A DNA stretch of 44,403 bases from an uncultured Prochlorococcus sp. (GCA_902617605.1 CACMXO010000008.1:1-44403), one strand, 5' to 3'; shown: positions 27,194 to 37,023, counted from the stretch's first letter. Notes: generated by a model not told the origin, from the letters alone. Made by a program: numbers and translations.

Positions 27194-27257
27194 CATCTGA
27201 CAGTTTCGGGTGAATTATCAATATTAATTCCCCGTCAGATGGAGGCTAACCCGAAAC
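27194..27257 (+). promoter_or_regulatory. Candidate pseudoknot leader upstream of rpsB
   Basis: Three helices can be drawn. Helix A: CATCTGAC (27194-27201) with GTCAGATG (27234-27241), 8 bp. Helix B: GTTTCGGGT (27203-27211) with ACCCGAAAC (27249-27257), 9 bp. Helix C: GAATTA (27212-27217) with TAATTC (27225-27230), 6 bp. A and B interlock, so this is an H-type pseudoknot with hairpin C inserted; the joining loops are 1, 3 and 7 nt. A GGAGG at 27241-27245 lies at the A'/B' junction, 24 bases before the ATG, too far to be a normal ribosome binding site. An autoregulatory S2-binding element is the natural hypothesis. Confidence 0.7.
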
Positions 27258-27269
27258 CCTTTTTAAATT

Positions 27270-27974
27270 ATGGCTGTTGTATCACTATCAGAAATGATGG
27301 AAGCTGGTGCTCACTTTGGGCATCAAACTAGACGTTGGAATCCCAAGATGTCTAAGTATATATATTGCGCGAGAAATGGAGTTCATATTATTGATCTTGT
27401 AAAAACAGCATTGTGTATGAACAATGCATATAAATGGACGAGAAACGCTGCAAAAAGCGGTAAACGTTTCCTATTTGTCGGAACAAAAAAACAAGCATCA
27501 GATGTAGTAGCTCAGGAAGCTACACGCTGTGGAGCTGCATATGTTAATCAAAGGTGGCTTGGAGGGATGTTGACTAATTGGACAACAATGAAAGCTAGGA
27601 TTGAAAGATTAAAGGATCTAGAAAGAATGGAAAGTAGTGGTTCAATAGCAATGAGGCCTAAAAAAGAAGCTGCAGTCCTAAGGAGAGAACTTGAAAGATT
27701 ACAAAAATACTTAGGAGGACTTAAGGGTATGAGAAGATTACCAGATGTTGTAGTATTGGTTGATCAGAGAAGGGAATCTAATGCAGTATTAGAAGCTAGA
27801 AAATTAGATATCTCATTAGTATCAATGTTGGATACAAATTGCGATCCTGATTTGTGTGAAGTTCCAATTCCTTGTAACGATGATGCCGTTAGATCTGTGC
27901 AACTTATTTTAGGAAGACTTGCAGATGCCATAAATGAGGGTAGAAAGGGCTCTAATGCTGAAAGAAAAAATTAA
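27270..27974 (+). CDS. rpsB: 30S ribosomal protein S2
   Basis: Ribosomal protein S2 of the small subunit, 234 aa. The N-terminus [20 protein letters not shown] is diagnostic, with later family stretches [30 protein letters not shown] and [22 protein letters not shown] start; no Shine-Dalgarno is close to it, but a structured leader lies directly upstream. It is followed by tsf after 43 bases, the conserved bacterial rpsB-tsf order. The C-terminal tail is short and basic. Confidence 0.98.
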   Translation: MAVVSLSEMMEAGAHFGHQTRRWNPKMSKYIYCARNGVHIIDLVKTALCMNNAYKWTRNAAKSGKRFLFVGTKKQASDVVAQEATRCGAAYVNQRWLGGMLTNWTTMKARIERLKDLERMESSGSIAMRPKKEAAVLRRELERLQKYLGGLKGMRRLPDVVVLVDQRRESNAVLEARKLDISLVSMLDTNCDPDLCEVPIPCNDDAVRSVQLILGRLADAINEGRKGSNAERKN

Positions 27975-28017
27975 ATTCTAATTTAAAACTTACTATTCAC
28001 TATTTTTATTACTTCAA

Positions 28018-28674
28018 ATGGGAAACATTACAGCAAAACTTGTAAAAGATCTTAGAGACAAAACTGGCGCAGGAATGATGGACTGCAAAAAAGCACTTAA
28101 CGAAACTGAAGGAAATCTAGATAAAGCTTTGGAATGGTTAAGAAAGAAAGGCATTGCTAGTGCTGAAAAGAAATCGGGAAGAGTAGCGGCCGAAGGTTCA
28201 ATTGGTAGTTATATTCATACTGGATCAAGAGTTGGAGTTTTACTAGAGTTAAATTGTGAAACTGATTTCGTTGCAAGAGGTGATATATTCCAATCTCTGT
28301 TGAAGGATGTATCAATGCAAGTAGCAGCATGCCCAAATGTTGAGTATGTATCAATTGATGAAATACCTGAAGATGTTGTAGAAAAAGAAAAGCAGATTGA
28401 GATGGGTAGGGATGATTTGTCAGGTAAACCGGAGCAAATAAAAGAAAAAATAGTTGAAGGTAGAATAGCGAAAAGACTTAATGAGCTCGTGTTGCTTTCA
28501 CAACCCTACATTAAAGATAGTTCTCTAACAGTTGAGGATCTTGTTAAACAAGCAGCTGCAAAAATTGGGGAAAATATCAAAGTAAGACGCTTTACAAGAT
28601 ATACATTGGGTGAAGGTATCGAAAAAAATCAGATGGACTTTGCTGAAGAGGTTGCATCAATGCAAACAAACTAG
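28018..28674 (+). CDS. tsf: Translation elongation factor Ts
   Basis: Guanine nucleotide exchange factor for EF-Tu, 218 aa, the short form usual in cyanobacteria. N-terminal UBA-like domain with [19 protein letters not shown], the EF-Tu-contact motif [12 protein letters not shown], and a C-terminal part with [19 protein letters not shown] and [21 protein letters not shown] start. It is the second gene of the rpsB operon, and the unknown gene downstream begins at or just before its end. Confidence 0.97.
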   Translation: MGNITAKLVKDLRDKTGAGMMDCKKALNETEGNLDKALEWLRKKGIASAEKKSGRVAAEGSIGSYIHTGSRVGVLLELNCETDFVARGDIFQSLLKDVSMQVAACPNVEYVSIDEIPEDVVEKEKQIEMGRDDLSGKPEQIKEKIVEGRIAKRLNELVLLSQPYIKDSSLTVEDLVKQAAAKIGENIKVRRFTRYTLGEGIEKNQMDFAEEVASMQTN

Positions 28675-28687
28675 TCTCTTAAATGGT

Positions 28688-29764
28688 TTGAATAATTTTA
28701 ATAATTACATAGATATTGATAAGCTTAATTCTCAATTAGAGAAAGCGGATATACATAAAAGAATATTAATTAGAAATATCTATAAGGAATATGAACTTTA
28801 TCTTAATCTCTTAAGAGAGCTACTTTTCATCTCTGTAGAAAAAGGCCTTTATCAAATATATAGTTGTCCGAAAATTAATGATAATTTTTTAAATGAAAAT
28901 GAATTCTGGAGTCTTTTTGAAAAAAAAATAAGTAAAATGATACGCGCTAATTTGCCCTTTTTAACAGTAGAACAATTAAAAATAAATGAAATTGAAAAAA
29001 ATATAAATAATGAAATTAATTTTACTATTTTTAATAGTTCCACAAAGACAAATGATGATCAAAAAGAAAAATTTCAATATGAAGATGTTTTTCAATTCAA
29101 AGAACCTACTCAGTTCGAGATTAGTCAAGACTTTTCAAATACTTCTGAATATTATCAAGCTCATAATTATGAGAAGTTCGTATCACTTGATTTAGATAAT
29201 AACGACAATAATAATTATTTATCTAAAAACAATTTTTTTGAAAATTTAGGAGTTGAAAAACAATTTATTTTCTCCCTACTTGATTTAATAGGAGAAGAAA
29301 AGGTGGAAAAACAAAGAAATCTAGAAAAAGAAAATATCAAAAAAATGGATCATTTACCAAAAAATCAGATTCTTAATAATTTTGATTTCATAGACAAGTC
29401 ATTGGAAAATTTACTATTAAATCTTTCATATAATATTAATAAAGAATTATTCAAGGCAAATCTAATAAAAAAGATTATATCTAAAGATTCCTTTGATTAC
29501 TTAGTAGGCAAAAATTTTATGATAAAACATCCATATCCTTTTGTTATTAATTTCGAATTAAACTTAAATCGGTCATCTCTAAACGGTAATAATTTTCCAA
29601 GCATTATTTTCTTCTATATATCTACTGTTGAGTTAGAGTTTAAAAATTTAAATCTTTCTATTCAAAGGAACAAAATAAATGAGCTAAAAAATCAATTTCA
29701 GCGTTTGATTAAAAAAGAGACATATTGGAGGCAAAAAGAAAAAACTTTGAATAAAATACGTTGA
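28688..29764 (+). CDS. Hypothetical protein between tsf and recG, 359 aa
   Basis: Asn/Lys/Glu-rich protein with no family I recognise. The N-terminal half is helical (LNSQLEKADIHKRILIRNIY, then KEYELYLNLLRELLFISVEK), the middle is acidic and low in complexity (LDNNDNNNYLS), and the C-terminal part (SLENLLLNLSYNINKELFKA onward, ending in a basic RLIKKETYWRQKEK helix) looks globular. No ATG is available near the start. The frame opens at GTG 28610 inside tsf; TTG codons at 28640, 28652 and 28688 are alternatives. I chose 28688 because it avoids overlapping tsf. Co-transcription with tsf and recG is likely. Confidence 0.72.
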   Translation: MNNFNNYIDIDKLNSQLEKADIHKRILIRNIYKEYELYLNLLRELLFISVEKGLYQIYSCPKINDNFLNENEFWSLFEKKISKMIRANLPFLTVEQLKINEIEKNINNEINFTIFNSSTKTNDDQKEKFQYEDVFQFKEPTQFEISQDFSNTSEYYQAHNYEKFVSLDLDNNDNNNYLSKNNFFENLGVEKQFIFSLLDLIGEEKVEKQRNLEKENIKKMDHLPKNQILNNFDFIDKSLENLLLNLSYNINKELFKANLIKKIISKDSFDYLVGKNFMIKHPYPFVINFELNLNRSSLNGNNFPSIIFFYISTVELEFKNLNLSIQRNKINELKNQFQRLIKKETYWRQKEKTLNKIR

Positions 29765-29785
29765 AAAAATACCTCTTTTTCAAAT

Positions 29786-32242
29786 GTGACTATTAGCGGG
29801 AATAAGAATAAATTAATTAAAGATTGGATAAGACCTCTTCAAAAGTCTCTTACTATTGAAACTGAAAATAAGTTTATTAACACTTTAGGAAGAGAAAAAT
29901 ATTTTAATGATTATTTGCATGAATCATTGCAAAAACTAGAAAATCTAAATATCTCAGAAGAATATTTAAGGATATTTTATGGATTTTCTAAAAGATATAA
30001 TGAATATAATAAATTAGATGAGAATCAAAGAAAAAGATTAATCATAGATACAAGAAAAAATCTTTATAAACTAGTTAAAACTCTAGAAATAGAGAGTTCT
30101 AACAATATTTCTAATAATGTTTTTCTGAATAAAGCTGAATCAAGTTTGACTTATGATTCGGATATTTCATTAATAAAAAATGTAGGAAAAGTTTATAAAA
30201 ATAAGCTTAATGAATTAGGGATATTTCATATAAAAGATCTAATTAATTATTTCCCACGAACATATCTAGACTATACGAATAGAGTTAAGATAATAAATTT
30301 AAAACCAGATAATTTATACACTTGCATCGCAAACATTAAGAGATTTTATATTCATAAAAGTAAAAAGAATAGCAACTTATCAATAATGAATTTTGTAGTT
30401 TCTGATGAAACGTCTTCAATAAAGGTTACAAAATTTTTTTTAGGAAGAAGATTTAGATCTTACTCCTTCTTCACATCTCAAAAATCTTTGTATACTCCCG
30501 GAACTAAATTAGCAATTTCCGGTAAGGTTAAATTGACAGAGTATGGCAAAACTTTTGTAGATCCACAGATTGAAATTCTTAAGGATAATAATGATAATTT
30601 TAATTTTTCAGGCAAAATATTACCCTTGTATTCATTAGGTGAAGCATTATCAAATATGAGTTTTATAAAACTTATGAAAAAGGTACTAATTTATGCTAAG
30701 CAATATCCAGAAATTTTTAACAAAAAGCAACTTGATTCATTATCTTTATTATCAAAAGGAGAGTCGTTGATTAATATTCATTTTCCACCAACTCAGCAGG
30801 CACTTGTTGAGTCAAAAAAACGTTTAGTTTTTGATGAGTTGTTCCTACTTCAAATAAAGTTCCTACTTAGAAAAAGAAAGACGAACAATAATGTAACTTC
30901 CCAACAATTACCTCAAAAGAAATCTTTATTAAAAGAATTTTTAAATACTTTTCCTTTTGAATTAACAAATTCTCAAGTCAATGTTTTAAATGAAATTAAG
31001 AAAGATTTATCTAATCCCGTACCAATGTCTAGATTGCTTCAGGGAGATGTGGGAAGTGGCAAAACCATAATTGCAATAGCGTCTCTTTTACTTGTCATTG
31101 AAAAAAACCTGCAAGGGGCATTTATGGTCCCAACTGAGGTATTGGCTGAACAACATTATAAAAATTTATTAAAATATTTGAATCCCCTTTTAGTTTCTGT
31201 TGAACTACTTACTGGAAATACTCCTCAAAAAAAGAGAAAAGAAATTTTCTCTAATTTGAACAATGGATTAGTTGATATCCTCGTAGGTACTCATGCATTA
31301 TTTGAGGATAAAGTCATCTTTAATGCATTAGGGATGGTCGTAATTGATGAACAACATAGATTCGGAGTTACTCAAAGAAATAGGTTACTAAATAAAGGAG
31401 AAAATACTAACTTGTTATCTATGACAGCAACACCAATTCCTAGAACTCTTGCGCTTTCTATTTATGGTGATTTAGATGTTAGTCAAATTACAGAACTCCC
31501 TCCTGGGAGAGTTCCCATAAAAACAAAAATAATTTCAGAGGATGATTTGACTAACTTGTTCAAGATTGTTGAAGATGAGATAAATAAGGGAAAGCAAGCC
31601 TATGTGATTTTGCCACTTATAGAAGATTCAGAAAAAATGAATTTAAGCTCCGCAAAGAAAACATTTAAACATTTATCAGAAGAGGTCTTTTTTAACAAAA
31701 AAGTTGGATTATTACATGGCAAATTAAGTTCACAAGAAAAGAATGAAGTAATAAATTCTTTTTTAAAGAATGAAATTAATATATTGGTTTCAACCACAGT
31801 AATAGAGGTTGGTATTGATGTGCCTAACGCCACAATTATGATTATTTATAATTCGGACAGATTTGGATTGTCCCAGCTACATCAATTAAGGGGGAGAGTT
31901 GGTAGAGGATCGACGAAATCTTTTTGTTATCTGGTAACCTCAGATAAAAATGGATTAGAAAATAAACGACTTTGTGTTTTGCAAAAATCTAATGATGGCT
32001 TTTATATTGCTGAAAAGGACTTGGAGCTTAGAGGACCAGGCCAGATTTTAGGATATAGACAATCCGGATTGCCTGATTTTGTACTTGAAAATTTACCTAA
32101 CAATAAATTTCTTATTGATAAGGCTCGTGAAGAGGCTATTAAGATTGTTAGTGATGATCCTGATTTAAAAGAAAATATTGTTTTAAGAAATATACTTATT
32201 GATAATTCTGATAATAAATTCATTCATGATTTCTTAAATTGA
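29786..32242 (+). CDS. recG: ATP-dependent DNA helicase RecG
   Basis: Branch-migrating helicase that reverses stalled forks and processes Holliday junctions, 818 aa. After a cyanobacterial N-terminal extension of about 120 residues come the wedge/OB domain (LGIFHIKDLINYFPRTYLDY onward), Walker A QGDVGSGKTIIA, motif DEQHRFG, motif III MTATPIPRTLAL, and the C-terminal QLRGRVGRG motif with the RecG-type LELRGPGQILG segment. The start is GTG at 29786, the first suitable codon after the upstream gene. The stop is followed by a 57-base gap. Confidence 0.95.
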   Translation: MTISGNKNKLIKDWIRPLQKSLTIETENKFINTLGREKYFNDYLHESLQKLENLNISEEYLRIFYGFSKRYNEYNKLDENQRKRLIIDTRKNLYKLVKTLEIESSNNISNNVFLNKAESSLTYDSDISLIKNVGKVYKNKLNELGIFHIKDLINYFPRTYLDYTNRVKIINLKPDNLYTCIANIKRFYIHKSKKNSNLSIMNFVVSDETSSIKVTKFFLGRRFRSYSFFTSQKSLYTPGTKLAISGKVKLTEYGKTFVDPQIEILKDNNDNFNFSGKILPLYSLGEALSNMSFIKLMKKVLIYAKQYPEIFNKKQLDSLSLLSKGESLINIHFPPTQQALVESKKRLVFDELFLLQIKFLLRKRKTNNNVTSQQLPQKKSLLKEFLNTFPFELTNSQVNVLNEIKKDLSNPVPMSRLLQGDVGSGKTIIAIASLLLVIEKNLQGAFMVPTEVLAEQHYKNLLKYLNPLLVSVELLTGNTPQKKRKEIFSNLNNGLVDILVGTHALFEDKVIFNALGMVVIDEQHRFGVTQRNRLLNKGENTNLLSMTATPIPRTLALSIYGDLDVSQITELPPGRVPIKTKIISEDDLTNLFKIVEDEINKGKQAYVILPLIEDSEKMNLSSAKKTFKHLSEEVFFNKKVGLLHGKLSSQEKNEVINSFLKNEINILVSTTVIEVGIDVPNATIMIIYNSDRFGLSQLHQLRGRVGRGSTKSFCYLVTSDKNGLENKRLCVLQKSNDGFYIAEKDLELRGPGQILGYRQSGLPDFVLENLPNNKFLIDKAREEAIKIVSDDPDLKENIVLRNILIDNSDNKFIHDFLN

Positions 32243-32299
32243 AAACTATCATTGTAATTTTTGATATATATGCCACTATAAATCAATTGCAAATTTCAA

Positions 32300-32983
32300 T
32301 TGAAGATTTGGAATAAAATACCAATTAAAGATAATGGAGATAAATTAATAGCTATACCAAGCTGCCTAAATTATTTAGATCCCCACCCTTACTCTCATTT
32401 AGGAGCACCTTATAAAGATAAAAATTCTATTTGGAAATTGAGAGAGGAGGTCGTAAATAGATTAGTAAAAGTAAATGATTATTTGATATCCAAGAGTAGT
32501 TTTAACCTTTTAATTTATGACAGTTGGAGACCTTTAGAAGTCCAGGAATTTATGTTTAAAAGAGCATTTTTATTAGAGTGCAAAAAATCCGATATTGATA
32601 TTTCTTTTGAAAATATAAAATCTTATCCATCCATTTTAAAAAAAGTTGAAAAATTTTGGGCATATCCTTCTTATGACATTAGATGTCCTCCCCCTCATTC
32701 AACTGGGGGTGCATTGGATGTTTGTTTATTAGATAAAGACGGAAATCTTGTTGAAATGGGAAGCATGGTTGATCAAATGGATGAGACCTCAAATCCTTAT
32801 TTTTATTCAAATATAAAAAATGAAGAAGCAATTATTTGGAATAGTAGAAGAAATTTATTAAGGAAAATTATGACAAAATTCGGATTTGCTCAACATCCAA
32901 ATGAATGGTGGCATTTTAGTTATGGTGATCAATTATGGGCTTGGAAAAATAAAAAACCAAAGGCCCTTTATGGAAAAATTTAA
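32300..32983 (+). CDS. D-Ala-D-Ala dipeptidase (VanX/DdpX-like, M15D)
   Basis: Zinc dipeptidase of 227 aa that cleaves D-alanyl-D-alanine. Zinc and catalytic residues are all seen: His133 and Asp140 in HSTGGALDV, and Glu202 and His205 in EWWHFSYGD; the substrate arginine is Arg77 in YDSWRP. The start is TTG at 32300, as the frame has only six codons upstream before a stop and no ATG. There is no signal peptide, so it is cytoplasmic like VanX, with a likely role in peptidoglycan turnover. No van regulatory or ligase genes are nearby. Convergent with sir. Confidence 0.88.
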   Translation: MKIWNKIPIKDNGDKLIAIPSCLNYLDPHPYSHLGAPYKDKNSIWKLREEVVNRLVKVNDYLISKSSFNLLIYDSWRPLEVQEFMFKRAFLLECKKSDIDISFENIKSYPSILKKVEKFWAYPSYDIRCPPPHSTGGALDVCLLDKDGNLVEMGSMVDQMDETSNPYFYSNIKNEEAIIWNSRRNLLRKIMTKFGFAQHPNEWWHFSYGDQLWAWKNKKPKALYGKI

Positions 32984-32997
32984 AATCTATTGATTTT
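32982..32997. terminator. Short hairpin at the convergent dipeptidase/sir junction
   Basis: AAAATC (32982-32987) pairs with GATTTT (32992-32997) around TATT. The dipeptidase stop ends in the left arm and the sir stop spans arm and loop. Six weak pairs only, but the T-rich right arm gives a T-tract for plus-strand transcripts. Confidence 0.3.
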
Positions 32998-34774
32998 TAT
33001 TTAGTAAATTAAATATATAATTTTCATCTTGAGTAGTTATAAAATCTCCGAAATCCAAATCCAAATTATTCTTCCAATCAACAAATAACGGTTGAAGTGT
33101 TTTTTCTAAATTGTTAAGTTCCATTTTTTGTAAAAATGGTTTAGCAAGTCTTTGTAGGTTTTTACTTCCCCCCAACCATAATTGGTATTTGTTTTGCCCA
33201 CTTCCAACAAGTGCTAATTCGGCCATATAAGGCCTGGTACATCCATTCGGACATCCTGTCATTCTGAATAATATTGTCTTTTGTATTTTTAGATCTAAAA
33301 GTAAATTTTCAATCCTTTTTAATACATCAGGTAATATTCTTTCAGCTTCTGTCATTGCAAGACCACAAAGTGGCAAAGCAGGACAAGCTAAAGCGTGCCT
33401 TTGTATTTCATTAATGTTTTCTAAATTCTCGTATCCAATTTTTGATAGGGATTTTTGAATTTCACCTTTGTTTTTATTGGCGATATTACAAAGTAAAATA
33501 TCTTGATTAGGTGTGAGTCTTAAATCTAAATTATATTTTTTAACAATACTTGTGATGGTATTCTTCTTCTCTCCAAATAATCTCCCTGATAATAATGGTA
33601 AACCTACGAAATAGGAGGTTTTATTTTGTTTATGCCAACCTAGGTAATCAATAAGAACGTTATCAGGTTCTTTTCTCATTTTTTTTATTTCTTTTTTGAA
33701 ATACTTATCAGTAAGTATCTTTTTGAACCATTTAATACCTTTTCTATGAAGAAGATATTTCATTCTCGAATTTTTTCTTGATTTTCTATCACCATAATCT
33801 CTTTGTATAGCTACAATACTTTGTATTAATTCATAAACATCAGGCTCTTCAACATATCCAAGAGGATCTGCAATTCTGGCAAAGGTCTCTTCATTATTAT
33901 GTGTGCGACCCATACCACCTCCAACATAGAAGTTGCACCCTTCTAAGTTTCCATCTTTAGAAGTAAAGGCCACTATTCCTATATCATTGGTAAGAAGATC
34001 AACGGAATTGTCTCCAGGAACTGTAACAGCACATTTAAATTTTCTCGGTAAATAAGTTGAACCATAAAGAGGCTCATCTTTTATCCCACTAAAAACATTA
34101 TCTTTGAATTGGAGCTTCCTAATTGCTTCAATATCTTTGTCAGGCTTTATGGTGTATTCTAAATCCCCATCAGCCCAAAGCTCTAAAAAAGTTCCTTGGC
34201 CAGCTATTGGGGTGAGAAGATCTGCAACTTTTTTTGCCAATGATCTTGCAATATTATAATCTGGCGTATCAAATGGAGCCGCAGGGGCCATTACGTTTCT
34301 ATTTATGTCTCCACATGCAGCTAATGTGGAGCCCATTGAATTTACTATTGTTTGAATTACTTCCTTTAAGTTCTCTTTTCTAATTCCATGCATTTGAAAG
34401 GCTTGTCTTGTAGTGGCCCTAAGTGTTCCATTACCTAGTTTGTCAGATAATTCATCTAATGCTAAAAATAATTTCCCAGGGACTTCACCACCAGGATTTC
34501 TTAACCTAAGCATCATTTGCCAATCTTTACTTTTGCCCGGTCTTCTATTTTCCCTGTTATCTTGTTGATAACTACCATGAAATTTTAATAATTGAACTGC
34601 ATCATTGGTAAAATGATCGCTCTCGTTGATTAATTCCGTAGCAAGTGGTTCTTTAAGAAATTGGCTACTTTTTTTAAAATTTTCAAATTTAGAAACTTCC
34701 AGTCCATTTGCCAAACAAACAGTTTCTTCCTTGGTAGGATCTTTTTTCTTTTTTACTTTCTCAACCTTGATCAA
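32987..34774 (-). CDS. sir: Ferredoxin-sulfite reductase
   Basis: Assimilatory sulfite reductase, 595 aa, reducing sulfite to sulfide with six electrons from ferredoxin. The four cysteines binding the 4Fe-4S/siroheme centre are Cys464 and Cys470 (ACPALPLCGLA) and Cys508 and Cys512 (TGCPNGCTRPY). The N-terminal half has the ferritin-like start HGSYQQDNRENRRPGKSKDW and the anion-binding LRATTRQAFQMHG. The order of motifs fits sulfite rather than nitrite reductase, though the two are related. The start is TTG at 34774, because the frame is open upstream to a stop without ATG. Divergent from glyS. Confidence 0.92.
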   Translation of the reverse strand: MIKVEKVKKKKDPTKEETVCLANGLEVSKFENFKKSSQFLKEPLATELINESDHFTNDAVQLLKFHGSYQQDNRENRRPGKSKDWQMMLRLRNPGGEVPGKLFLALDELSDKLGNGTLRATTRQAFQMHGIRKENLKEVIQTIVNSMGSTLAACGDINRNVMAPAAPFDTPDYNIARSLAKKVADLLTPIAGQGTFLELWADGDLEYTIKPDKDIEAIRKLQFKDNVFSGIKDEPLYGSTYLPRKFKCAVTVPGDNSVDLLTNDIGIVAFTSKDGNLEGCNFYVGGGMGRTHNNEETFARIADPLGYVEEPDVYELIQSIVAIQRDYGDRKSRKNSRMKYLLHRKGIKWFKKILTDKYFKKEIKKMRKEPDNVLIDYLGWHKQNKTSYFVGLPLLSGRLFGEKKNTITSIVKKYNLDLRLTPNQDILLCNIANKNKGEIQKSLSKIGYENLENINEIQRHALACPALPLCGLAMTEAERILPDVLKRIENLLLDLKIQKTILFRMTGCPNGCTRPYMAELALVGSGQNKYQLWLGGSKNLQRLAKPFLQKMELNNLEKTLQPLFVDWKNNLDLDFGDFITTQDENYIFNLLNKNQ

Positions 34775-34833
34775 AGGACCAAAAATATCTCTTTTTATAC
34801 ATTAGCGAAAAGCTTATTTAACTGGTAGTAAAT

Positions 34834-34839
34834 TATAGT
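34834..34839 (+). promoter_or_regulatory. Candidate -10 box of glyS
   Basis: TATAGT lies 27 bases before the TTG start of glyS in the 86-base gap shared with divergent sir. A start near 34846 would give a leader of about 15 bases. No clear -35 is seen. Confidence 0.4.
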
Positions 34840-34860
34840 AAGTGAAGTCATATTTTTTTC

Positions 34861-37023
34861 TTGTCTAAATATTTACTTGAAATAGGAACAGAAGAGTTGC
34901 CTGCAAAATTTTCTCTTTCTGTTCTAGAACAATTCAAATCTCTAATAGATTTTGAATTGGATAAAAAGTTAATCAAATTCGAACATATAGTTGTTACCTC
35001 CACACCAAGGAGGATAGTCTTACTTATTGAAGGATTAGTTGATTATGCAGAAGATAAAATAATAGAAAGAAAAGGGCCTAAAGCAAATTCAGCTTATTTA
35101 AATGGAAGTCCTACTAATGCTGCTTTAGGATTTGCTAATAGCTTAGATATAGATGTAGGTGAGCTAGAAATAAAAAAAACAGAAAAGGGTGATTTTGTAT
35201 TTGGAAAGAAAATTGAGAAAGGCCTATCAACAAAAATTTCTTTATCTTCGATTATCCCAAAATTAGTAAAAAGTCTTCAAGGCCCTCGATTTATGAAATG
35301 GGGGGCAGGGAACATAAAATTTTCAAGACCTATTAGGTGGATTGCCTCTATTTATAATGATGAAATTCTTGATTTTGAATTTGATGGATGTGATCCAAAG
35401 ATCAAAATAGGTAATAAAACAAAAAGTCATAGGCTAATCAATGAAGTTTTAGAAGTTCTTAATCCTGATGATTTTTTTGAATTATTGAAACGAAATAGAG
35501 TATTAGCTAATCGAAAAGAAAGAAAAGAAAAAATTGAAAGTTTAATTAATCAGGCATCTAAATCTTTAAATCTGAAACCAGACCTTTCAGAAGGATTACT
35601 AAATGAACTAACTGATTTAGTTGAATGGCCAGACTTAATTATTGGCAAATTTAGTGATGAATTTCTTGATCTTCCGGTAGAAGTTCTCTCAACAGTAATG
35701 AAAAGTCATCAGAGATATGTTCCTCTCTTATTGAAAAATAAAAGTTTTTCTAAACTAGATTTAAGCTCTGAAAAAAATATTAGTACAACTTTCTGCGTTA
35801 TTTCAAATGGTCTTGAAGAATCAAATAATAATATTGCCAGAGGTAATGAGAAAGTATTAAGGGCAAGGTTTTCAGATGCAAAGTTTTTCGTAGAAAGTGA
35901 CAAAAAAGTTGCTTCAATCGAGAGAAATGAAAAGCTTAAATCTGTTTCATATTTGAAAGGACTTGGAAATATATTTCAGAGGGTAGAAAGGATAGAGGAA
36001 GTTACTAAAAAAATTCTTAAATTTTTAAATGATAAGTCCTTAGAAGAAAAAAAAATTATAGAAGCTGCTAAATACTGTAAAAACGATTTATGTAGCGAAA
36101 TTGTTTTCGAATTCCCTGAGCTGCAAGGAATAATGGGTGGTAAATATCTTAAATATGAGGGATTTAGTGAGGATGTTTGCTTGGCTGTCGCTGAACATTA
36201 TTTACCTTCTTTTTATAAAGATGCTTTGCCCTCCACAAAATATGGTGCAATAGTTTCCATTGCAGATAAGGTCGAAACTTTAATAAGTATATTTATTTCT
36301 GGTAAACGTCCTAGCGGATCATCTGATCCTTATGCTTTAAGAAGAAATTTGAATGGAGTGATTAAAATAATTTGGGATTATGAACTTGATTTACCTTTAG
36401 ATAAATTATTCAACGAACTTATTGATTTTTGGAAAATCGTATTTCCGAATTTAAACTTCTCAAGAGAAAAAGTTTTTAATGATTTAAATCAATTTTTAGT
36501 TCATAGAATTGTTAGTCATCTAGAAGAAATATCACTAAGTAAAGATTTAATAAAGGCCGTTTGCTCTTCTGATGAATTATCTCAAAAAAGAGTATTGAAT
36601 ATTGTTGATCTTAAAAATAGGATTAAATCTATTATGAATTTTAACAAAAAGGATAATTTTGTTGAAATCCAGAAGGTAATCACTAGAGTAAGCAAGTTAG
36701 CAAATAATAGTGCTATTTCAAGAGAAGTTCTCTCAACAAGAGATTGTGTAAACACGAAACTCTTTGAAAAAGATTGTGAATTGAAAGTTTTTGAATTTAT
36801 TGGAGAATTAGAAAAACTTTTTTCGGATGGTTATTGTAATTATCTGGAACTTCTGAATTTGTTTGAGATTAATGTAAACACAATCGAGGATTTATTTGAT
36901 AATGAAAATGGAGTGCTAATAATGTCAGAAGATTTAAAAATAAGAAATAATAGACTCAATTTGTTGAGCTTAATTAGAAATTATTCTCTAAAAATAGCCG
37001 ACTTTACACTTTTGAACTCTTAA
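34861..37023 (+). CDS. glyS: Glycyl-tRNA synthetase beta subunit
   Basis: Beta chain of the bacterial alpha2beta2 glycyl-tRNA synthetase, 720 aa. The family opening LLEIGTEELPAKFSLSVLEQ is at the N-terminus, with later signatures RPIRWIASIYND, VMKSHQRYVPLLLKN, ARFSDAKFFVE, FPELQGIMGGKYL, SDPYALRRNLNGVIKI and a DALR-like C-terminus. The start is TTG at 34861, giving the correct family N-terminus; no ATG is available. The alpha subunit gene glyQ is not in the window. The last 20 bases overlap chlP on the opposite strand. Confidence 0.95.
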   Translation: MSKYLLEIGTEELPAKFSLSVLEQFKSLIDFELDKKLIKFEHIVVTSTPRRIVLLIEGLVDYAEDKIIERKGPKANSAYLNGSPTNAALGFANSLDIDVGELEIKKTEKGDFVFGKKIEKGLSTKISLSSIIPKLVKSLQGPRFMKWGAGNIKFSRPIRWIASIYNDEILDFEFDGCDPKIKIGNKTKSHRLINEVLEVLNPDDFFELLKRNRVLANRKERKEKIESLINQASKSLNLKPDLSEGLLNELTDLVEWPDLIIGKFSDEFLDLPVEVLSTVMKSHQRYVPLLLKNKSFSKLDLSSEKNISTTFCVISNGLEESNNNIARGNEKVLRARFSDAKFFVESDKKVASIERNEKLKSVSYLKGLGNIFQRVERIEEVTKKILKFLNDKSLEEKKIIEAAKYCKNDLCSEIVFEFPELQGIMGGKYLKYEGFSEDVCLAVAEHYLPSFYKDALPSTKYGAIVSIADKVETLISIFISGKRPSGSSDPYALRRNLNGVIKIIWDYELDLPLDKLFNELIDFWKIVFPNLNFSREKVFNDLNQFLVHRIVSHLEEISLSKDLIKAVCSSDELSQKRVLNIVDLKNRIKSIMNFNKKDNFVEIQKVITRVSKLANNSAISREVLSTRDCVNTKLFEKDCELKVFEFIGELEKLFSDGYCNYLELLNLFEINVNTIEDLFDNENGVLIMSEDLKIRNNRLNLLSLIRNYSLKIADFTLLNS

